A DNA stretch of 38,736 nucleotides, taken from assembly GCF_018614195.1 (NCBI RefSeq), contig NZ_JAGGOT010000049.1, forward strand, positions 1 through 38,736. Direction: 5' to 3'. The translations under genes and the position numbers were made by a program. Under the pieces are notes generated by a model. The model saw only the letters and a list, made by a program, of their open reading frames with translations, was not told the DNA's origin and made no database searches. Source of the DNA: Streptomyces sp. ISL-43 (GTDB lineage Bacteria > Actinomycetota > Actinomycetes > Streptomycetales > Streptomycetaceae). Below, piece after piece: positions 1 to 8,821 of the stretch (positions are counted from its first letter, which is position 1; the number at the start of each line of letters is the position of its first letter).

Positions 1-51
1 GACGATCCCTAGAAACCGCCCAACCGGTGCGCCCCTGCGGACTGTTGAACG

Positions 52-78
52 CGCCCGGGGGTGTCGGCCCCCGGGGCG
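52..78 (-). terminator. terminator of the allantoinase-allantoicase operon
   Basis: An 8-bp perfect G+C stem (CCCGGGGG against CCCCCGGG, 54-61 with 68-75) closes a 6-nt loop about 30 bases beyond the allantoicase stop. There is no U-run, as is common for Streptomyces terminators. The first 106 bases show no gene. Confidence 0.55.
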
Positions 79-106
79 GTCAGTGTGGAGCGGGAGTCGG
101 GTGGGG

Positions 107-1240
107 TCAGCCGCCCAGCTCCTGGTGACGGGCGGCGTGCGCGGCGGCGCCGGCCTCGGTCAGGGCGCCGTGGAGGCGCAGCCGGGAGAAGCCGCCGTCC
201 GGGAAGATGTCGATGCGGACGTGCGTGCCGACCGCCGGGGCGTCGAGCACGAAGCGGTGGTTGGTGTCGGGCTGCAGGCGGGTGCGCGGCAGGAACTCCG
301 TCCACTCGCCCTCCTCGCCGGTCTTGATGGACAGCGAGGCCCAGCCGGCCGAGTTGCCCTTGAGGTAGGCGGTGTCGATCTCGACGGCGCGGATCTCGGA
401 CTCGGCGACGAGCTGGTAGCGGATCCAGTCGTTGCCGTTGTCACGGCGACGGGCGGTCTCCCAGCCGTCGTCCATCTTGCGGGAGCGGCCCGGGTTGATG
501 GTGTTGGTCGGCGGGGAGTAGAAGCGGTTGGACGCGTCCTGGACCGAGCCGCCGTTCTCCAGCGCGACGACGTCGAACGTGCCGAGCGTGGCGAGCCACT
601 TCGGGTCCGGGACGACCTCGCCGTACACGCGCAGGCGGGCGATGCCGCCGTCCGGGTGCTGATTGACGCGCAGGTGCGTGAAGCGCTGTTCGGCGTTCAC
701 CTCGAAGCCGTTGGCCGCGTGGCCGCCGACCGCGGTGCGCGGGACGAGCACGGTCCACTTCACGTCGTCGCCGAGGAGCTCCTCCGGGGTGGGCGCGAGG
801 GCGCCTTCCCAGTTGGTGCCCTCGATGGAGACGGCCTGCGGCATGTTGCCGCGGAAGTGGGCGGTGTCGACGACGATGCCGCGGATGACACCGGGGGCGC
901 CGAGGCGCACCAGGGCGTAGTCGTGGTCCTCGGGCGTCGGCCAGGGCTGGGTGGCGGAGACGCCACGGCGGCGGCGGGTCTCCCAGCCGTCCATGATCTT
1001 GCCCTTGTGGCCGAAGTGCTCGGGGTCGAAGTGCGCGGCCTCGGCGATGAGGAGGTTCTCGCGCTGGGCGAAGAACTCGTCGTTGGCGAAGGTGACACCA
1101 GCGCCCAGCTCACGGGCGGCGAGGTTCGCGTACTGGGTGAACGGGAAGTCCGCGGTGCGGTAGTCCGCGTACGGGTCGCCGCCTCCGTACGGGTTCGCGT
1201 TACCGGTGAAAGAAGCCAATCCAGTTGAACGCTGTGCCAC
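107..1240 (-). CDS. alc: allantoicase (allantoate amidinohydrolase)
   Basis: Hydrolyses allantoate to ureidoglycolate and urea in the cytoplasm. The 377-residue protein shows the internal duplication expected of the family: two homologous jelly-roll halves, each with a (K/R)-MDGWE-type segment (KIMDGWETRRRR near residue 80 and KMDDGWETARRRD near 255) and each ending in a DGG(I/F)xRLR motif (near 190 and 355). I chose the GTG at 1238-1240. It follows the allantoinase stop (1243-1245) by 2 bases, and an AAGG stretch lies about 12 bases upstream, so translation is probably coupled. It is the last gene of the allB-alc operon, followed by a hairpin. Length is slightly above the usual 330-350 residues. 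Confidence 0.93.
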   Translation of the reverse strand: MAQRSTGLASFTGNANPYGGGDPYADYRTADFPFTQYANLAARELGAGVTFANDEFFAQRENLLIAEAAHFDPEHFGHKGKIMDGWETRRRRGVSATQPWPTPEDHDYALVRLGAPGVIRGIVVDTAHFRGNMPQAVSIEGTNWEGALAPTPEELLGDDVKWTVLVPRTAVGGHAANGFEVNAEQRFTHLRVNQHPDGGIARLRVYGEVVPDPKWLATLGTFDVVALENGGSVQDASNRFYSPPTNTINPGRSRKMDDGWETARRRDNGNDWIRYQLVAESEIRAVEIDTAYLKGNSAGWASLSIKTGEEGEWTEFLPRTRLQPDTNHRFVLDAPAVGTHVRIDIFPDGGFSRLRLHGALTEAGAAAHAARHQELGG

Positions 1241-1242
1241 TG

Positions 1243-2586
1243 TCAGTTCTGCCTTTCGAGGAGGAGCCCCGTGGGCTCGGTCGGGGTGCCGTGGTCGGCG
1301 ATCTGCGTACCGCGCAGCCAGGTGGACTTCACGACGCCGTGCAGGGTCCTGCCCGCGTACGCCGTGACCTGGTTGCGGTGGTGGAGTTCGGCCGGGTCCA
1401 CCGTGAAGGTCTCTTCGGGGGCCAGGACGGCGAAGTCGGCGTCGCGGCCCACCTCGATCGCGCCCTTCTGCGCCAGGCCGGCGAGGGCGGCCGGGGCGGC
1501 GGACATCCAGCGGACCACGTCCTCCAGGGTGCGGCCGCGCTTCTTCGCCTCGGTCCAGATCGCCGGGAGGCCCAGCTGGAGGGAGGAGATGCCGCCCCAC
1601 GCGGTGGCGAAGTCGCCGGTCTTCAGGTCCGCGGTGGAGGGCGAGTGGTCGGAGACGATGCAGTCGATGGTGCCGTCGGCGAGCGCGTCCCACAGCAGGT
1701 CCTGGTTGGCGGACTCGCGGATGGGCGGGCAGCACTTGAACTCGGTTGCGCCGTCCGGGACTTCCTCGGCCGTGAGGGTGAGGAAGTGCGGGCAGGACTC
1801 GACCGTGATCCGGACGCCCTCGGCCTTGGCGGCGGCGATCAGCGGCAGCGCGTCGGAGGAGGACAGGTGCAGTACGTGCACGCGCGCGTTCAGGCGCTTC
1901 GCCTGGTCGATCAGGTTCTGGATCGCGGTGTTCTCGGCGTCCTTGGGGCGGGAGGCCAGGAAGTCGGCGTACTTGGGGCCCGGGTTCTGCGGTGCGGACT
2001 CCAGGTGGTGCGGGTCCTCGGCGTGCACGATCATCAGGCCGCCGAAGCCGGTGATCTCGGCGAGCGAGGAGGCCAGCTGCTCCTGGTCGAGCTCCGGGAA
2101 CTCCTCGACGCCGGAGGGCGACAGGAAGCACTTGAAGCCGAAGACTCCGGCGTCGTGCAGCGGGCGCAGGTCCTTGACGTTGTCGGGCAGCGCGCCGCCC
2201 CAGAAGCCGATGTCCACGTGCGCCTTGGTCCGGGCGACCTCCTGCTTGACCACCAGGTTGGCGGTCGTGGTGGTCGGCGGCAGCGAGTTCAGCGGCATGT
2301 CGAGGATGGTGGTGATGCCACCGGCGGCGGCAGCGCGGGTGGCCGTCCAGAAGCCTTCCCACTCCGTGCGGCCGGGGTCGTTCACGTGGACGTGGGTGTC
2401 GACCAGGCCGGGGAGGAGCACGTCGTCGCCGAAGTCCTCCAGCCGGGCCCCGGCCGGTACGTCGGCCTCGTACGGCAGCACGGCCGCGATCTTCCCGCCG
2501 GCGACGGCCACCGAAGCGGCGCGCGTCCCCTCGGGGGTGATGACGCGCGTCGAGCGCAGTACCAGTTCCACAGCCGGGTCAGACAC
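1243..2586 (-). CDS. allB: allantoinase (cyclic amidohydrolase)
   Basis: Hydrolyses the hydantoin ring of allantoin to allantoate. The 447-residue protein shows a complete binuclear metal site of the dihydroorotase/allantoinase superfamily: DTHVH (H65, H67), the carboxylated lysine in GFKCF (K152), MIVHAE (H188), VLHLSSS (H240) and SDHSP (D313). The GTG at 2584-2586 is chosen because GGGGAGG lies 5 bases upstream; an in-frame GTG at 2610 would place that Shine-Dalgarno inside the coding sequence. It is the first gene of the operon with allantoicase and is divergent from the IclR regulator across a 328-bp region that carries the operators at 2621-2635 and 2714-2749. Confidence 0.95.
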   Translation of the reverse strand: MSDPAVELVLRSTRVITPEGTRAASVAVAGGKIAAVLPYEADVPAGARLEDFGDDVLLPGLVDTHVHVNDPGRTEWEGFWTATRAAAAGGITTILDMPLNSLPPTTTTANLVVKQEVARTKAHVDIGFWGGALPDNVKDLRPLHDAGVFGFKCFLSPSGVEEFPELDQEQLASSLAEITGFGGLMIVHAEDPHHLESAPQNPGPKYADFLASRPKDAENTAIQNLIDQAKRLNARVHVLHLSSSDALPLIAAAKAEGVRITVESCPHFLTLTAEEVPDGATEFKCCPPIRESANQDLLWDALADGTIDCIVSDHSPSTADLKTGDFATAWGGISSLQLGLPAIWTEAKKRGRTLEDVVRWMSAAPAALAGLAQKGAIEVGRDADFAVLAPEETFTVDPAELHHRNQVTAYAGRTLHGVVKSTWLRGTQIADHGTPTEPTGLLLERQN

Positions 2587-2620
2587 CGGAACCTCCCCAT
2601 CTACTTCCACAGAGCGAAAT

Positions 2621-2635
2621 TCAACGTTCTGTTGA
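2621..2635. promoter_or_regulatory. TCAAC-N5-GTTGA palindrome upstream of allB
   Basis: Perfect 15-bp inverted repeat TCAACGTTCTGTTGA, 36 bases before the allantoinase start. The same arms and spacing occur at 22261-22275 (uraD) and 25067-25081 (katA), and with one mismatch at 11992-12006 (aceB). Here no convincing -10 follows the TTGA arm, so the site may act inside the leader or on a second promoter. Confidence 0.65.
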
Positions 2636-2713
2636 CGGAGTCTTCACGTGGATCCAGAACCAGTCAAGAGCGCCCGGACGGACCACTGACGCGCCCGTAC
2701 CGCGATTGGATGT

Positions 2714-2749
2714 TTCCACAGGATGGAATTAAGATTTCGCTATGCAGAA
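2714..2749. promoter_or_regulatory. tandem 15-bp operators and promoter of allB
   Basis: Two palindromes, TTCCA-CAGGA-TGGAA (2714-2728) and TTTCG-CTATG-CAGAA (2735-2749), have centres 21 bp apart. On the minus strand a -10-like TACATT (2753-2748) would start transcription near 2741, under the second palindrome. That matches the geometry at gcl and hyi. The probable binder is the divergently encoded IclR protein. Confidence 0.65.
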
Positions 2750-2914
2750 TGTAGCTACCACCACCAGGGACTGGGCGGGTAACTTCCCGAGGACGTCCAC
2801 CACCCGGACAAACCGCCTCTGACCGGCGGGGACGGCATTGCCCCCGGCTCTAGGGCCGACGCCGACCGACCGGTAGGCTGCTTCCTTGCCTGCCAGCACC
2901 GAAAGGACCGCGCC

Positions 2915-3718
2915 GTGCCGACGTCCAGCGCCAGCACCACCGACGCCTCCAACAAGCCCACCGCCGCCAGCGGTGGCGTCCAGTCCCTTGAGCGCGCCTT
3001 CGATCTGCTCGAACGTATGGCCGACGCAGGGGGCGAAGTCGGCCTCAGCGAGCTCTCCGCCGCCAGCGGTCTGCCGCTGCCCACCATCCATCGCCTCATG
3101 CGCACCCTCGTGGCGTGCGGCTACGTCCGACAGCAGCCCAACCGACGGTACTCCCTCGGCCCCCGGCTGATCCGCCTCGGCGAGTCCGCGTCGCGGCTGC
3201 TGGGCACCTGGGCCCGCCCCTACCTCGCCCGCCTCGTCGAGGAGACCGGCGAGACCGCGAACATGGCCCTGCTCGACGGTGACGAGATCGTCTACGTCGC
3301 CCAGGTGCCGTCCAAGCACTCCATGCGCATGTTCACCGAGGTCGGCCGCCGCGTGCTGCCGCACTCCACCGGCGTGGGCAAGGCGCTCCTCGCCTACACC
3401 CCCGCGGACGAGGTACGGGCCCTGCTCGCGCGCACCGGGATGCCGGCCGCGACCGAGAAGACCATCACCACGCCCGAGGGCTTCCTGGACGCCCTGGAGC
3501 AGGTCCGCAAGGCGGGCTACGCGGTCGACGACAACGAGCAGGAGATAGGAGTCCGCTGCCTCGCGGTCTCCGTCCCGAACTCGCCGACCGCCGCCGCGAT
3601 CTCCATCTCCGGCCCGGCCGGCCGGGTGACCGAGGCCGTGGCCGAGTCCTTCGTGCCGATCCTGCAGGGCGTCGCCGCCGAGCTGTCGGTGGCCCTGCAG
3701 AGCCAGAACCCGGCCTGA
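2915..3718 (+). CDS. allR: IclR-family regulator, probable AllR of the ureide regulon
   Basis: The 267-residue protein has an N-terminal IclR winged helix (residues about 22-90: SLERAFDLLERM, then a recognition helix around LPLPTIHRLMRTL and a wing at RRYSLG) and the C-terminal IclR effector domain (about 100-265, with HSTGVGKALLA and EVRALL). The family forms dimers or tetramers that release or rebind DNA with a small ligand. The GTG start has GAAAGGA 7 bases upstream. It is divergent from allantoinase. Position and family fit AllR, which represses allantoin genes in enterobacteria and S. coelicolor and responds to glyoxylate or allantoin there. The ligand in this organism is inferred, not seen. 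Confidence 0.88.
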   Translation: MPTSSASTTDASNKPTAASGGVQSLERAFDLLERMADAGGEVGLSELSAASGLPLPTIHRLMRTLVACGYVRQQPNRRYSLGPRLIRLGESASRLLGTWARPYLARLVEETGETANMALLDGDEIVYVAQVPSKHSMRMFTEVGRRVLPHSTGVGKALLAYTPADEVRALLARTGMPAATEKTITTPEGFLDALEQVRKAGYAVDDNEQEIGVRCLAVSVPNSPTAAAISISGPAGRVTEAVAESFVPILQGVAAELSVALQSQNPA

Positions 3719-3758
3719 TCCGGCAGACAGACCCCGGCTGTACCGACCCAGCCGCCTC

Positions 3759-3790
3759 AGCGCCCCGCCGGTTCCCTCCGGCGGGGCGCT
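3759..3790 (+). terminator. strong hairpin terminator after the IclR gene
   Basis: Perfect 13-bp stem (3759-3771 with 3778-3790) with a TTCCCT loop, 40 bases after the IclR stop; the stem is 11/13 G+C and is followed by GTTGTG. Confidence 0.85.
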
Positions 3791-3932
3791 GTTGTGTGGG
3801 GCGCTGGTGTGGCGGGAGCCGGGCGCCGGTGTGCGGTGGGGACTGGGCCGGGTGCCGGGGCCGGGATGCGGGGTGGGGCGGCGCGGGCCAGCGTGGGGGT
3901 GCCCGTCTCGCCGCTTCCCGGAGGTCCCGCCC

Positions 3933-5594
3933 ATGCTCCGCCGATCCGTCACTGCGCCGAGCCCGCCCGGGGCACCGGCACGGCCCGCCGCCGGCCGGTC
4001 GCGCCGGCGGGATCTGGCCTGGCTGGGGACCGTAGCCGCCGTGTACGCCCTCGCGCAGGTGGTGTCGCTCGTCCCGGGTACCGGGCTCGGATGGGACGAG
4101 ACCGTGTACGTCAGCCAGGTCTCGCCGAACGCCCCCGCCGCGTTCTTCAGCGCCCCGCGCGCCCGCGGGATCACCTACCTCGTCGCCCCGGTCGTGGCCC
4201 TGACCCCGTCCGTCCCGGCCCTGCGGATCTTCCTCGCCCTGCTCTCGGCGGCCGGCCTGCTGGTGGCGCTGTGGACGTGGCGGCGGCTGTTTCCCGTGCC
4301 CGTGCTCTCCCTCGCCGGGGCGCTCTTCGCCGGGCTGTGGGTGACCCTCTTCTACGGCCCGCGCGCCATGCCCAACCTCTGGGTGGCCTTCGGGGCGCTG
4401 GCCGCCGTCGGGTGCTTCCTGCGGGCAGCCCGCGATCCCGGCGACCGCCGCGCCCTCACGGGCCTCGCCGCCGCGGTGGCCGTCACCGCGCTCATGCGGC
4501 CCTCCGACGCAGTCTGGCTCGTCCTTCCCCTGGCCTGCGCGGTGGCCGTGGTCCCGGACTGGCGCCGCCCCGCCCTGCCCGTGGCGCTGGCGGCCGGGGC
4601 CGGCGCGGTGGCCGTGGTCCCGGACTGGCGCCGCCCCGCCCTGCCCGTGGCGCTGGCGGCCGGGGCCGTACTCGGCGGCGCCCAGTGGGTCGTGGAGGCC
4701 CGGCTCCACTACGGCGGCCTCCTCGCCCGGCTCCACCGTGCCGGGGAGATCCAGGGCGGGCTCGGCTGGAACCCCGCCTTCGGCGACCACCTGCGCGCCC
4801 TGGCCGGCCGGACGCTGTGCCGTCCCTGCGATGTCCCGTGGACCCAGCCGGTCACCGGCCTGTGGTGGCTGGCGCTGCCCGTGCTCACCGCGGGCGGGCT
4901 GGTCTTCACGCAGGGGAGCGGGGGGCGGCCGCTGCGGCGCCCGGTGCTCCTGGCCACCGCGGTCGGGCTTTCGATGGCCGCGCCGTACCTGCTGTTCGTC
5001 GGGTACGCCGCCCCGCGCTTCCTGCTCCCCGCGTACGCGCTGCTCGCGCTCCCCTCCGCCCTCTGCCTGGTCCGGCTGTTCGCCGCCGCCCGCCGTCGGC
5101 CGCTCCACCGGCCGCTCCTCCTGGGCGCGCTCTGCCTGGCGCTGGCCGCTCATCTCGCGCTCCAGCTGCTGATCACGGCCAGACTGGCCGCCCGCGGCCG
5201 CGGCGACCAGGCGGCCTTCACCGCCGTCGCCGAGGCGCTGCGCCGCCAGGGCGTACGGCCGCCGTGCCTGGTCAGCGGCCAGGAGGCGGTCCGGGTCGCG
5301 TTCCGCACCGGGTGCGCCTCCCGCCAGGTGTACGGCGGCCACGACGGCAGCATCACCACCGCCGGGCTCATCTCGCTCGCGGATAACCGGCCGGCCGCGG
5401 TGCTGGTCGCGGGCACCGCCCCGGTGCCCCGGTGGGTCCGGGAGTGGCGCCCGTACGATCTGCCGGACCTGCCGGGGCTGCGCGGCTTCCGCGCGTACCT
5501 CGGCCCCGCGGCCCGGTCCGACCGGCCGGCGGCTACGCCGTCCACGCCCGCCCCCGCCCCACGGGCCAGGCCGTCCGGGGCGGCTACGCCGTAA
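3933..5594 (+). CDS. polytopic membrane glycosyltransferase-like protein (GT-C / ArnT-PMT type)
   Basis: The 553-residue protein has about ten hydrophobic segments and a soluble C-terminal tail. After the first membrane segment comes GLGWDETVYVSQ. An acidic pair in the first extracytoplasmic loop is typical of GT-C enzymes that use polyprenyl-phosphate sugars, so a role in sugar transfer at the membrane is likely; the substrate is unknown. The ATG at 3933 has GGAGG 8 bases upstream, and the frame upstream of it is arginine/glycine-rich noise. Residues around 203-246 contain an exact 22-residue tandem duplication (see 4537-4668). The stop overlaps the convergent ABC gene by 11 bases. Confidence 0.72.
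   Translation: MLRRSVTAPSPPGAPARPAAGRSRRRDLAWLGTVAAVYALAQVVSLVPGTGLGWDETVYVSQVSPNAPAAFFSAPRARGITYLVAPVVALTPSVPALRIFLALLSAAGLLVALWTWRRLFPVPVLSLAGALFAGLWVTLFYGPRAMPNLWVAFGALAAVGCFLRAARDPGDRRALTGLAAAVAVTALMRPSDAVWLVLPLACAVAVVPDWRRPALPVALAAGAGAVAVVPDWRRPALPVALAAGAVLGGAQWVVEARLHYGGLLARLHRAGEIQGGLGWNPAFGDHLRALAGRTLCRPCDVPWTQPVTGLWWLALPVLTAGGLVFTQGSGGRPLRRPVLLATAVGLSMAAPYLLFVGYAAPRFLLPAYALLALPSALCLVRLFAAARRRPLHRPLLLGALCLALAAHLALQLLITARLAARGRGDQAAFTAVAEALRRQGVRPPCLVSGQEAVRVAFRTGCASRQVYGGHDGSITTAGLISLADNRPAAVLVAGTAPVPRWVREWRPYDLPDLPGLRGFRAYLGPAARSDRPAATPSTPAPAPRARPSGAATP
4537..4668 (+). repeat. exact 66-bp tandem duplication inside the glycosyltransferase gene
   Basis: Bases 4537-4602 and 4603-4668 are identical over 66 positions, and both flanks diverge immediately. 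The unit is a multiple of three, so it duplicates 22 residues (containing VVPDWRRPALPV) in frame between two membrane segments. Perfect identity implies a recent event or an assembly artefact. Confidence 0.95.
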
Positions 5595-6264
5595 CCGACT
5601 CCGTCAGCCGGCCGTCGGTCATGGTCGCCGTACGGTCCATGCGCTCCAGGTGGGCGTGGTCGTGGGTGACCAGCACGGTGGCGGTGGAGCGCTCGCGGGT
5701 GAGGGTGACCAGCAGGTCCAGGATCGCGGCGCCGCGCTCGTGGTCCAGCGCGCTGGTCGGCTCGTCCACCAGCAGCACCGAGGGCTCGTTCATCAGCGCG
5801 CGGGCGATGTTGATCCGCTGGCGCTGGCCCCCGGAGAGCTGGTGCGGCCGCTTGTCGGCCTTGTCGGCCAGACCCACCGCGTCCAGCAGCTCCAGGGCCC
5901 GCCGGCGCAGTACGCGTGCGGGGCGGCCGTGGATGTGCGCCATGACCTGGAGCTGTTCGGCGGCCGTGAGCGAGGCCAGCAGGTTCGGCTGCTGGAAGAC
6001 GATGCCGATCTTCTCCCGGCGCAGGGCCGACTTCTCGGCCGCCCCCAGCTTCGCGATGTCCTGCCCCGCGACGACGACCTGCCCCGAATCGGGGGTGACC
6101 AGGGTGGCGGCGACCGCGAGCAGGCTGGACTTGCCGGATCCGGAGGGGCCGATGACGGCCGTCAGGGTTCCGGCGGGCACCTCCAGGCCGACCGCGTCGA
6201 GGGCGGTGAGCCGCCCGTCGCCGTCCGGGTAGGTGAGCGTGACGTCGGAGACGAGCAGGGTCAT
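5584..6264 (-). CDS. ABC transporter ATP-binding protein (MacB/LolD type)
   Basis: The 226-residue ATPase has Walker A GPSGSGKSS (39-47), the Q-loop at VFQQPN (about 89-94), signature LSGGQRQR (143-150), Walker B VLLVDEPTSALD (about 163-174) and the H-loop VTHDHAHL. The family powers FtsX-like permeases that move peptides, lipids or drugs. Its ATG overlaps the stop of the upstream permease gene (ATGA, 6261-6264), so the two are one operon. A divergent sensor kinase and response regulator start at 7487, a layout typical of antibiotic- or envelope-stress-sensing exporters. Confidence 0.93.
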   Translation of the reverse strand: MTLLVSDVTLTYPDGDGRLTALDAVGLEVPAGTLTAVIGPSGSGKSSLLAVAATLVTPDSGQVVVAGQDIAKLGAAEKSALRREKIGIVFQQPNLLASLTAAEQLQVMAHIHGRPARVLRRRALELLDAVGLADKADKRPHQLSGGQRQRINIARALMNEPSVLLVDEPTSALDHERGAAILDLLVTLTRERSTATVLVTHDHAHLERMDRTATMTDGRLTESVTA

Positions 6265-7352
6265 CGGGCACTCCCGAGAGCGGTCAGGGGGTCTACGGCG
6301 GTGATCCGCCGGATGGACAGGGCCGCCCCCAGCGCGCCGAGCGCGATCATGACGGCGGCCGGGACCAGCACGGTGGCGGCGTCGAGCACGAAGGGCACGT
6401 CGCCGCCGCTGATCAGGGCCCCGAAGCCGGCGGCGAGCGCGGTGCCCGCACCCGTACCGAGCACCAGCATCACCACGGCCTGCCCGAGGGCGTCCTTCAG
6501 GAGGTACGGGGTGGAGGCACCCAGTGCCTTCAGCACGGCGATGTCCCCGCTGCGCTGGATGGTCCACACCGTGAAGAAGGCCCCTATGACGAGGGCGGAG
6601 ATGGCGAAGAGGAACCCGCGCATCAGCTGCAGCGAACCGTTCTCGGAGGTGTAGGAGCCGATGGCGCTCAGCGCCTCGTCCACGGTCTGGGCCCTGGTGT
6701 CGGTGGCCTCGTTCCCGGCCGCCCAGTCCACCTCGCCCGTCCCGTCCAGGGCGACGACGGTGGCGACGGTGTCGATGGAGGTGCCGGGGTTGCCGACGCG
6801 CTGCCAGTCGTCGAGGTCCATCCAGACGACCGGGGTGTGGCTGTGGGCGGCGGTGCCGGAGACGGCGGCCACGGTCAGCTCGACGGGGCCCATCTTGAGC
6901 CTGGCGCCGGCGGTGAGCCCGCCGAGCTCCTTGGCGGCCTTCTCGCTGAGGACCGCCTGCCCCTGGGTGAGGCCCTTGTCCTGCGGGCCCAGCCGGCCCG
7001 CAGGATCCACGCCGAAGGCGGACACGGCGGCGGTGCGCTCACCCGAGACGGCGTTGGTGGTGCGGATGCCGAGCGGCTCGGCCGAGGTCACCCCCGGCCG
7101 CTCTCGCCAGGACTGCCAGGCCTTCTCCGGCACCTGGGAGTTGGTGAAGGAGACCTTCTGGTCCCCGGCGGGCGAGGCGAAGGCGAGGCGGGTGGTGGCG
7201 GGCAGACCGGTGATGGCCGAGATGTTCTCCCGGGCCAGGCCGGCGGTGAGCCCGGACAGCAGGCCGACCAGCAGCGTGATGAGCAGTACGACCGAGCCCA
7301 TCAGGGCGAAGCGGCCCTTGGCGAACCGTAGATCTCTCCATGCGACGAACAT
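6261..7352 (-). CDS. FtsX-like ABC transporter permease
   Basis: The 363-residue protein has one N-terminal membrane segment (about 15-38), an extracytoplasmic domain of roughly 190 residues, then three C-terminal membrane segments from about 240 to the end (FtsX/MacB fold). RSGDIAVLKALGAS is the usual coupling motif before the second helix, and the protein ends in the family's DPLTALGSAR-type tail. I chose the ATG at 7350-7352 with a GGTGGGG site just upstream, because an earlier in-frame start adds 15 charged residues without one. Partner of the ATPase at 5584-6264. The transported compound is unknown. Confidence 0.9.
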   Translation of the reverse strand: MFVAWRDLRFAKGRFALMGSVVLLITLLVGLLSGLTAGLARENISAITGLPATTRLAFASPAGDQKVSFTNSQVPEKAWQSWRERPGVTSAEPLGIRTTNAVSGERTAAVSAFGVDPAGRLGPQDKGLTQGQAVLSEKAAKELGGLTAGARLKMGPVELTVAAVSGTAAHSHTPVVWMDLDDWQRVGNPGTSIDTVATVVALDGTGEVDWAAGNEATDTRAQTVDEALSAIGSYTSENGSLQLMRGFLFAISALVIGAFFTVWTIQRSGDIAVLKALGASTPYLLKDALGQAVVMLVLGTGAGTALAAGFGALISGGDVPFVLDAATVLVPAAVMIALGALGAALSIRRITAVDPLTALGSAR

Positions 7353-7486
7353 GTTCCCCACCTTGGTCTTCCGCGTGGGCACAAGGCATCGCGCCACAGT
7401 AGGGATCCTCGTATCGAAGGACCCACGCGGACATCGAACTTTTGGTTGACCGGGGCCACCGGACCCGGACTTACGCTGGTCGGGCC

Positions 7487-8821
7487 ATGACTGCCACCGA
7501 CACGACCGCTCCCCGACCGCACGGCGACACCCGCCGGCCGCGCGGGGACACCCGCGCCCTCACCCCGGTCTCCCGCGTCCTGCGCCTGTGCCTGCACGCG
7601 CTGTTCATCGGCCTGCTCGCGCTCGCCGCCACACGGGCCGTCACCGACTCCGCGCCGCGCGCGGGGTGGGTGGTCGCGGCCTGCGCGGTACTGGCCGCCG
7701 CGTACGTCGCCGGCGCACTGGCCCCCGTGGTGCACCGCTCGGCGCGCGCCGGGGCGCTGTGGCTGGCCGGACTGTGCGCGGCCTGGGCGGGACTGCTCGT
7801 GGTCTCCCCCGACGGGCTGTGGATCGCCTTCCCGCTGTACTTCCTGGAACTGCACCTGCTGCGGCTGCGCTGGGGGGTGGCGGCCGTCGCCGTGACGGCG
7901 TGCGCGGCGATCGGCGGCTTCCTCGCGCACAGCCGGGCGGTGTCACCCGGGGCGTTCCTCGGGCCGCTGCTGGGCGGGGCCGTGGCGGTGGCGACCGTAC
8001 TGGGCTACCAGGCGCTGTACCGGGAGAGCGAGCGGCGGCGCGAGCTGATCGAGGAGCTCATCACGACACGGGCCGAGCTGGCGGCGGCCGAGCGGGGCGC
8101 CGGGATCCTGGCGGAGCGGGAGCGCCTCGCCCGGGAGATCCACGACACCCTGGCGCAGGGCCTCTCCTCCATCCAGCTGCTGCTGCGGGCGGCGGAGCGG
8201 ACCCTCGCCGAGGCGGCGGGGGCGGGGGCGGGAACCGCTGGTCCGGCCGGCGCTCCCGGGCCGGTCCCCGCGACCTCGCCGCCCCCTGCCGCCCCCGACC
8301 CGACGGCGGCGGCGCTGGCGCACATCGGCCAGGCGCGCCGGGCCGCGCAGGAGAACCTCGCCGAGGCACGGCGCTTCGTACGGGCCCTCACGCCTCCGGA
8401 CCTGGAGCACGGGTCCCTCCCGGCCGCGCTGGAACGGCTGTGCACGGGAGCTCCGGGCCCCCGGGTCCGCTTCTCCCTCAGCGGCGCGCCCCGGCCCCTG
8501 CCCACGCCCTACGAGGTGGCGCTGCTGCGGATCGCGCAGTCGGCGCTGGCCAATGTGGTGCGGCACGCGGGGGCGGGGCGCGCCGAGATCACCCTGACCT
8601 TCATGGACACCTCCGTGACGCTGGACATCGTCGACGACGGCAAGGGCTTCGACCCCTCCCGCGCCTCCTCGTCCGCGCCCTCGGGCGGGGGCGGCTTCGG
8701 CCTGCCGGCGATGCGCTCGCGGGCCGAGACCCTCGGCGGCCTGTTCACGGTCGAGTCCTCCCCGGGCCAGGGCACCGCCGTGGCCGTCACCCTGCCGTTG
8801 CCCGCGGAGGCACTGTCATGA
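7487..8821 (+). CDS. sensor histidine kinase of the HisKA_3 (NarL-partner) class
   Basis: The 444-residue protein has four to five membrane segments in residues about 31-175, a dimerisation and phosphoacceptor helix EIHDTLAQGLSSIQ with H219, an Ala/Pro/Gly-rich insert around 250-290, and a C-terminal HATPase with an N-box (ANVVRHA), G1 box DDGKGFD and G2 box GFGLPAMR. The ATG at 7487 has no Shine-Dalgarno, but TACGCT (7472-7477) just upstream could be a -10 box, so the message may be leaderless. The stop overlaps the start of the response regulator (ATGA, 8818-8821). Divergent from the ABC exporter, which it probably controls. Confidence 0.9.
   Translation: MTATDTTAPRPHGDTRRPRGDTRALTPVSRVLRLCLHALFIGLLALAATRAVTDSAPRAGWVVAACAVLAAAYVAGALAPVVHRSARAGALWLAGLCAAWAGLLVVSPDGLWIAFPLYFLELHLLRLRWGVAAVAVTACAAIGGFLAHSRAVSPGAFLGPLLGGAVAVATVLGYQALYRESERRRELIEELITTRAELAAAERGAGILAERERLAREIHDTLAQGLSSIQLLLRAAERTLAEAAGAGAGTAGPAGAPGPVPATSPPPAAPDPTAAALAHIGQARRAAQENLAEARRFVRALTPPDLEHGSLPAALERLCTGAPGPRVRFSLSGAPRPLPTPYEVALLRIAQSALANVVRHAGAGRAEITLTFMDTSVTLDIVDDGKGFDPSRASSSAPSGGGGFGLPAMRSRAETLGGLFTVESSPGQGTAVAVTLPLPAEALS

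Noticed and set aside
83..1228. Long plus-strand frame opposite allantoicase (and similar ones, such as 12191-13711 minus opposite malate synthase and 28898-30985 plus opposite gcl)
   Set aside because: These are antisense frames kept open by high GC. Their composition is low-complexity Arg/Gly/Val/Asp, with no domain and no ribosome site, and each lies opposite a clearly recognised gene.
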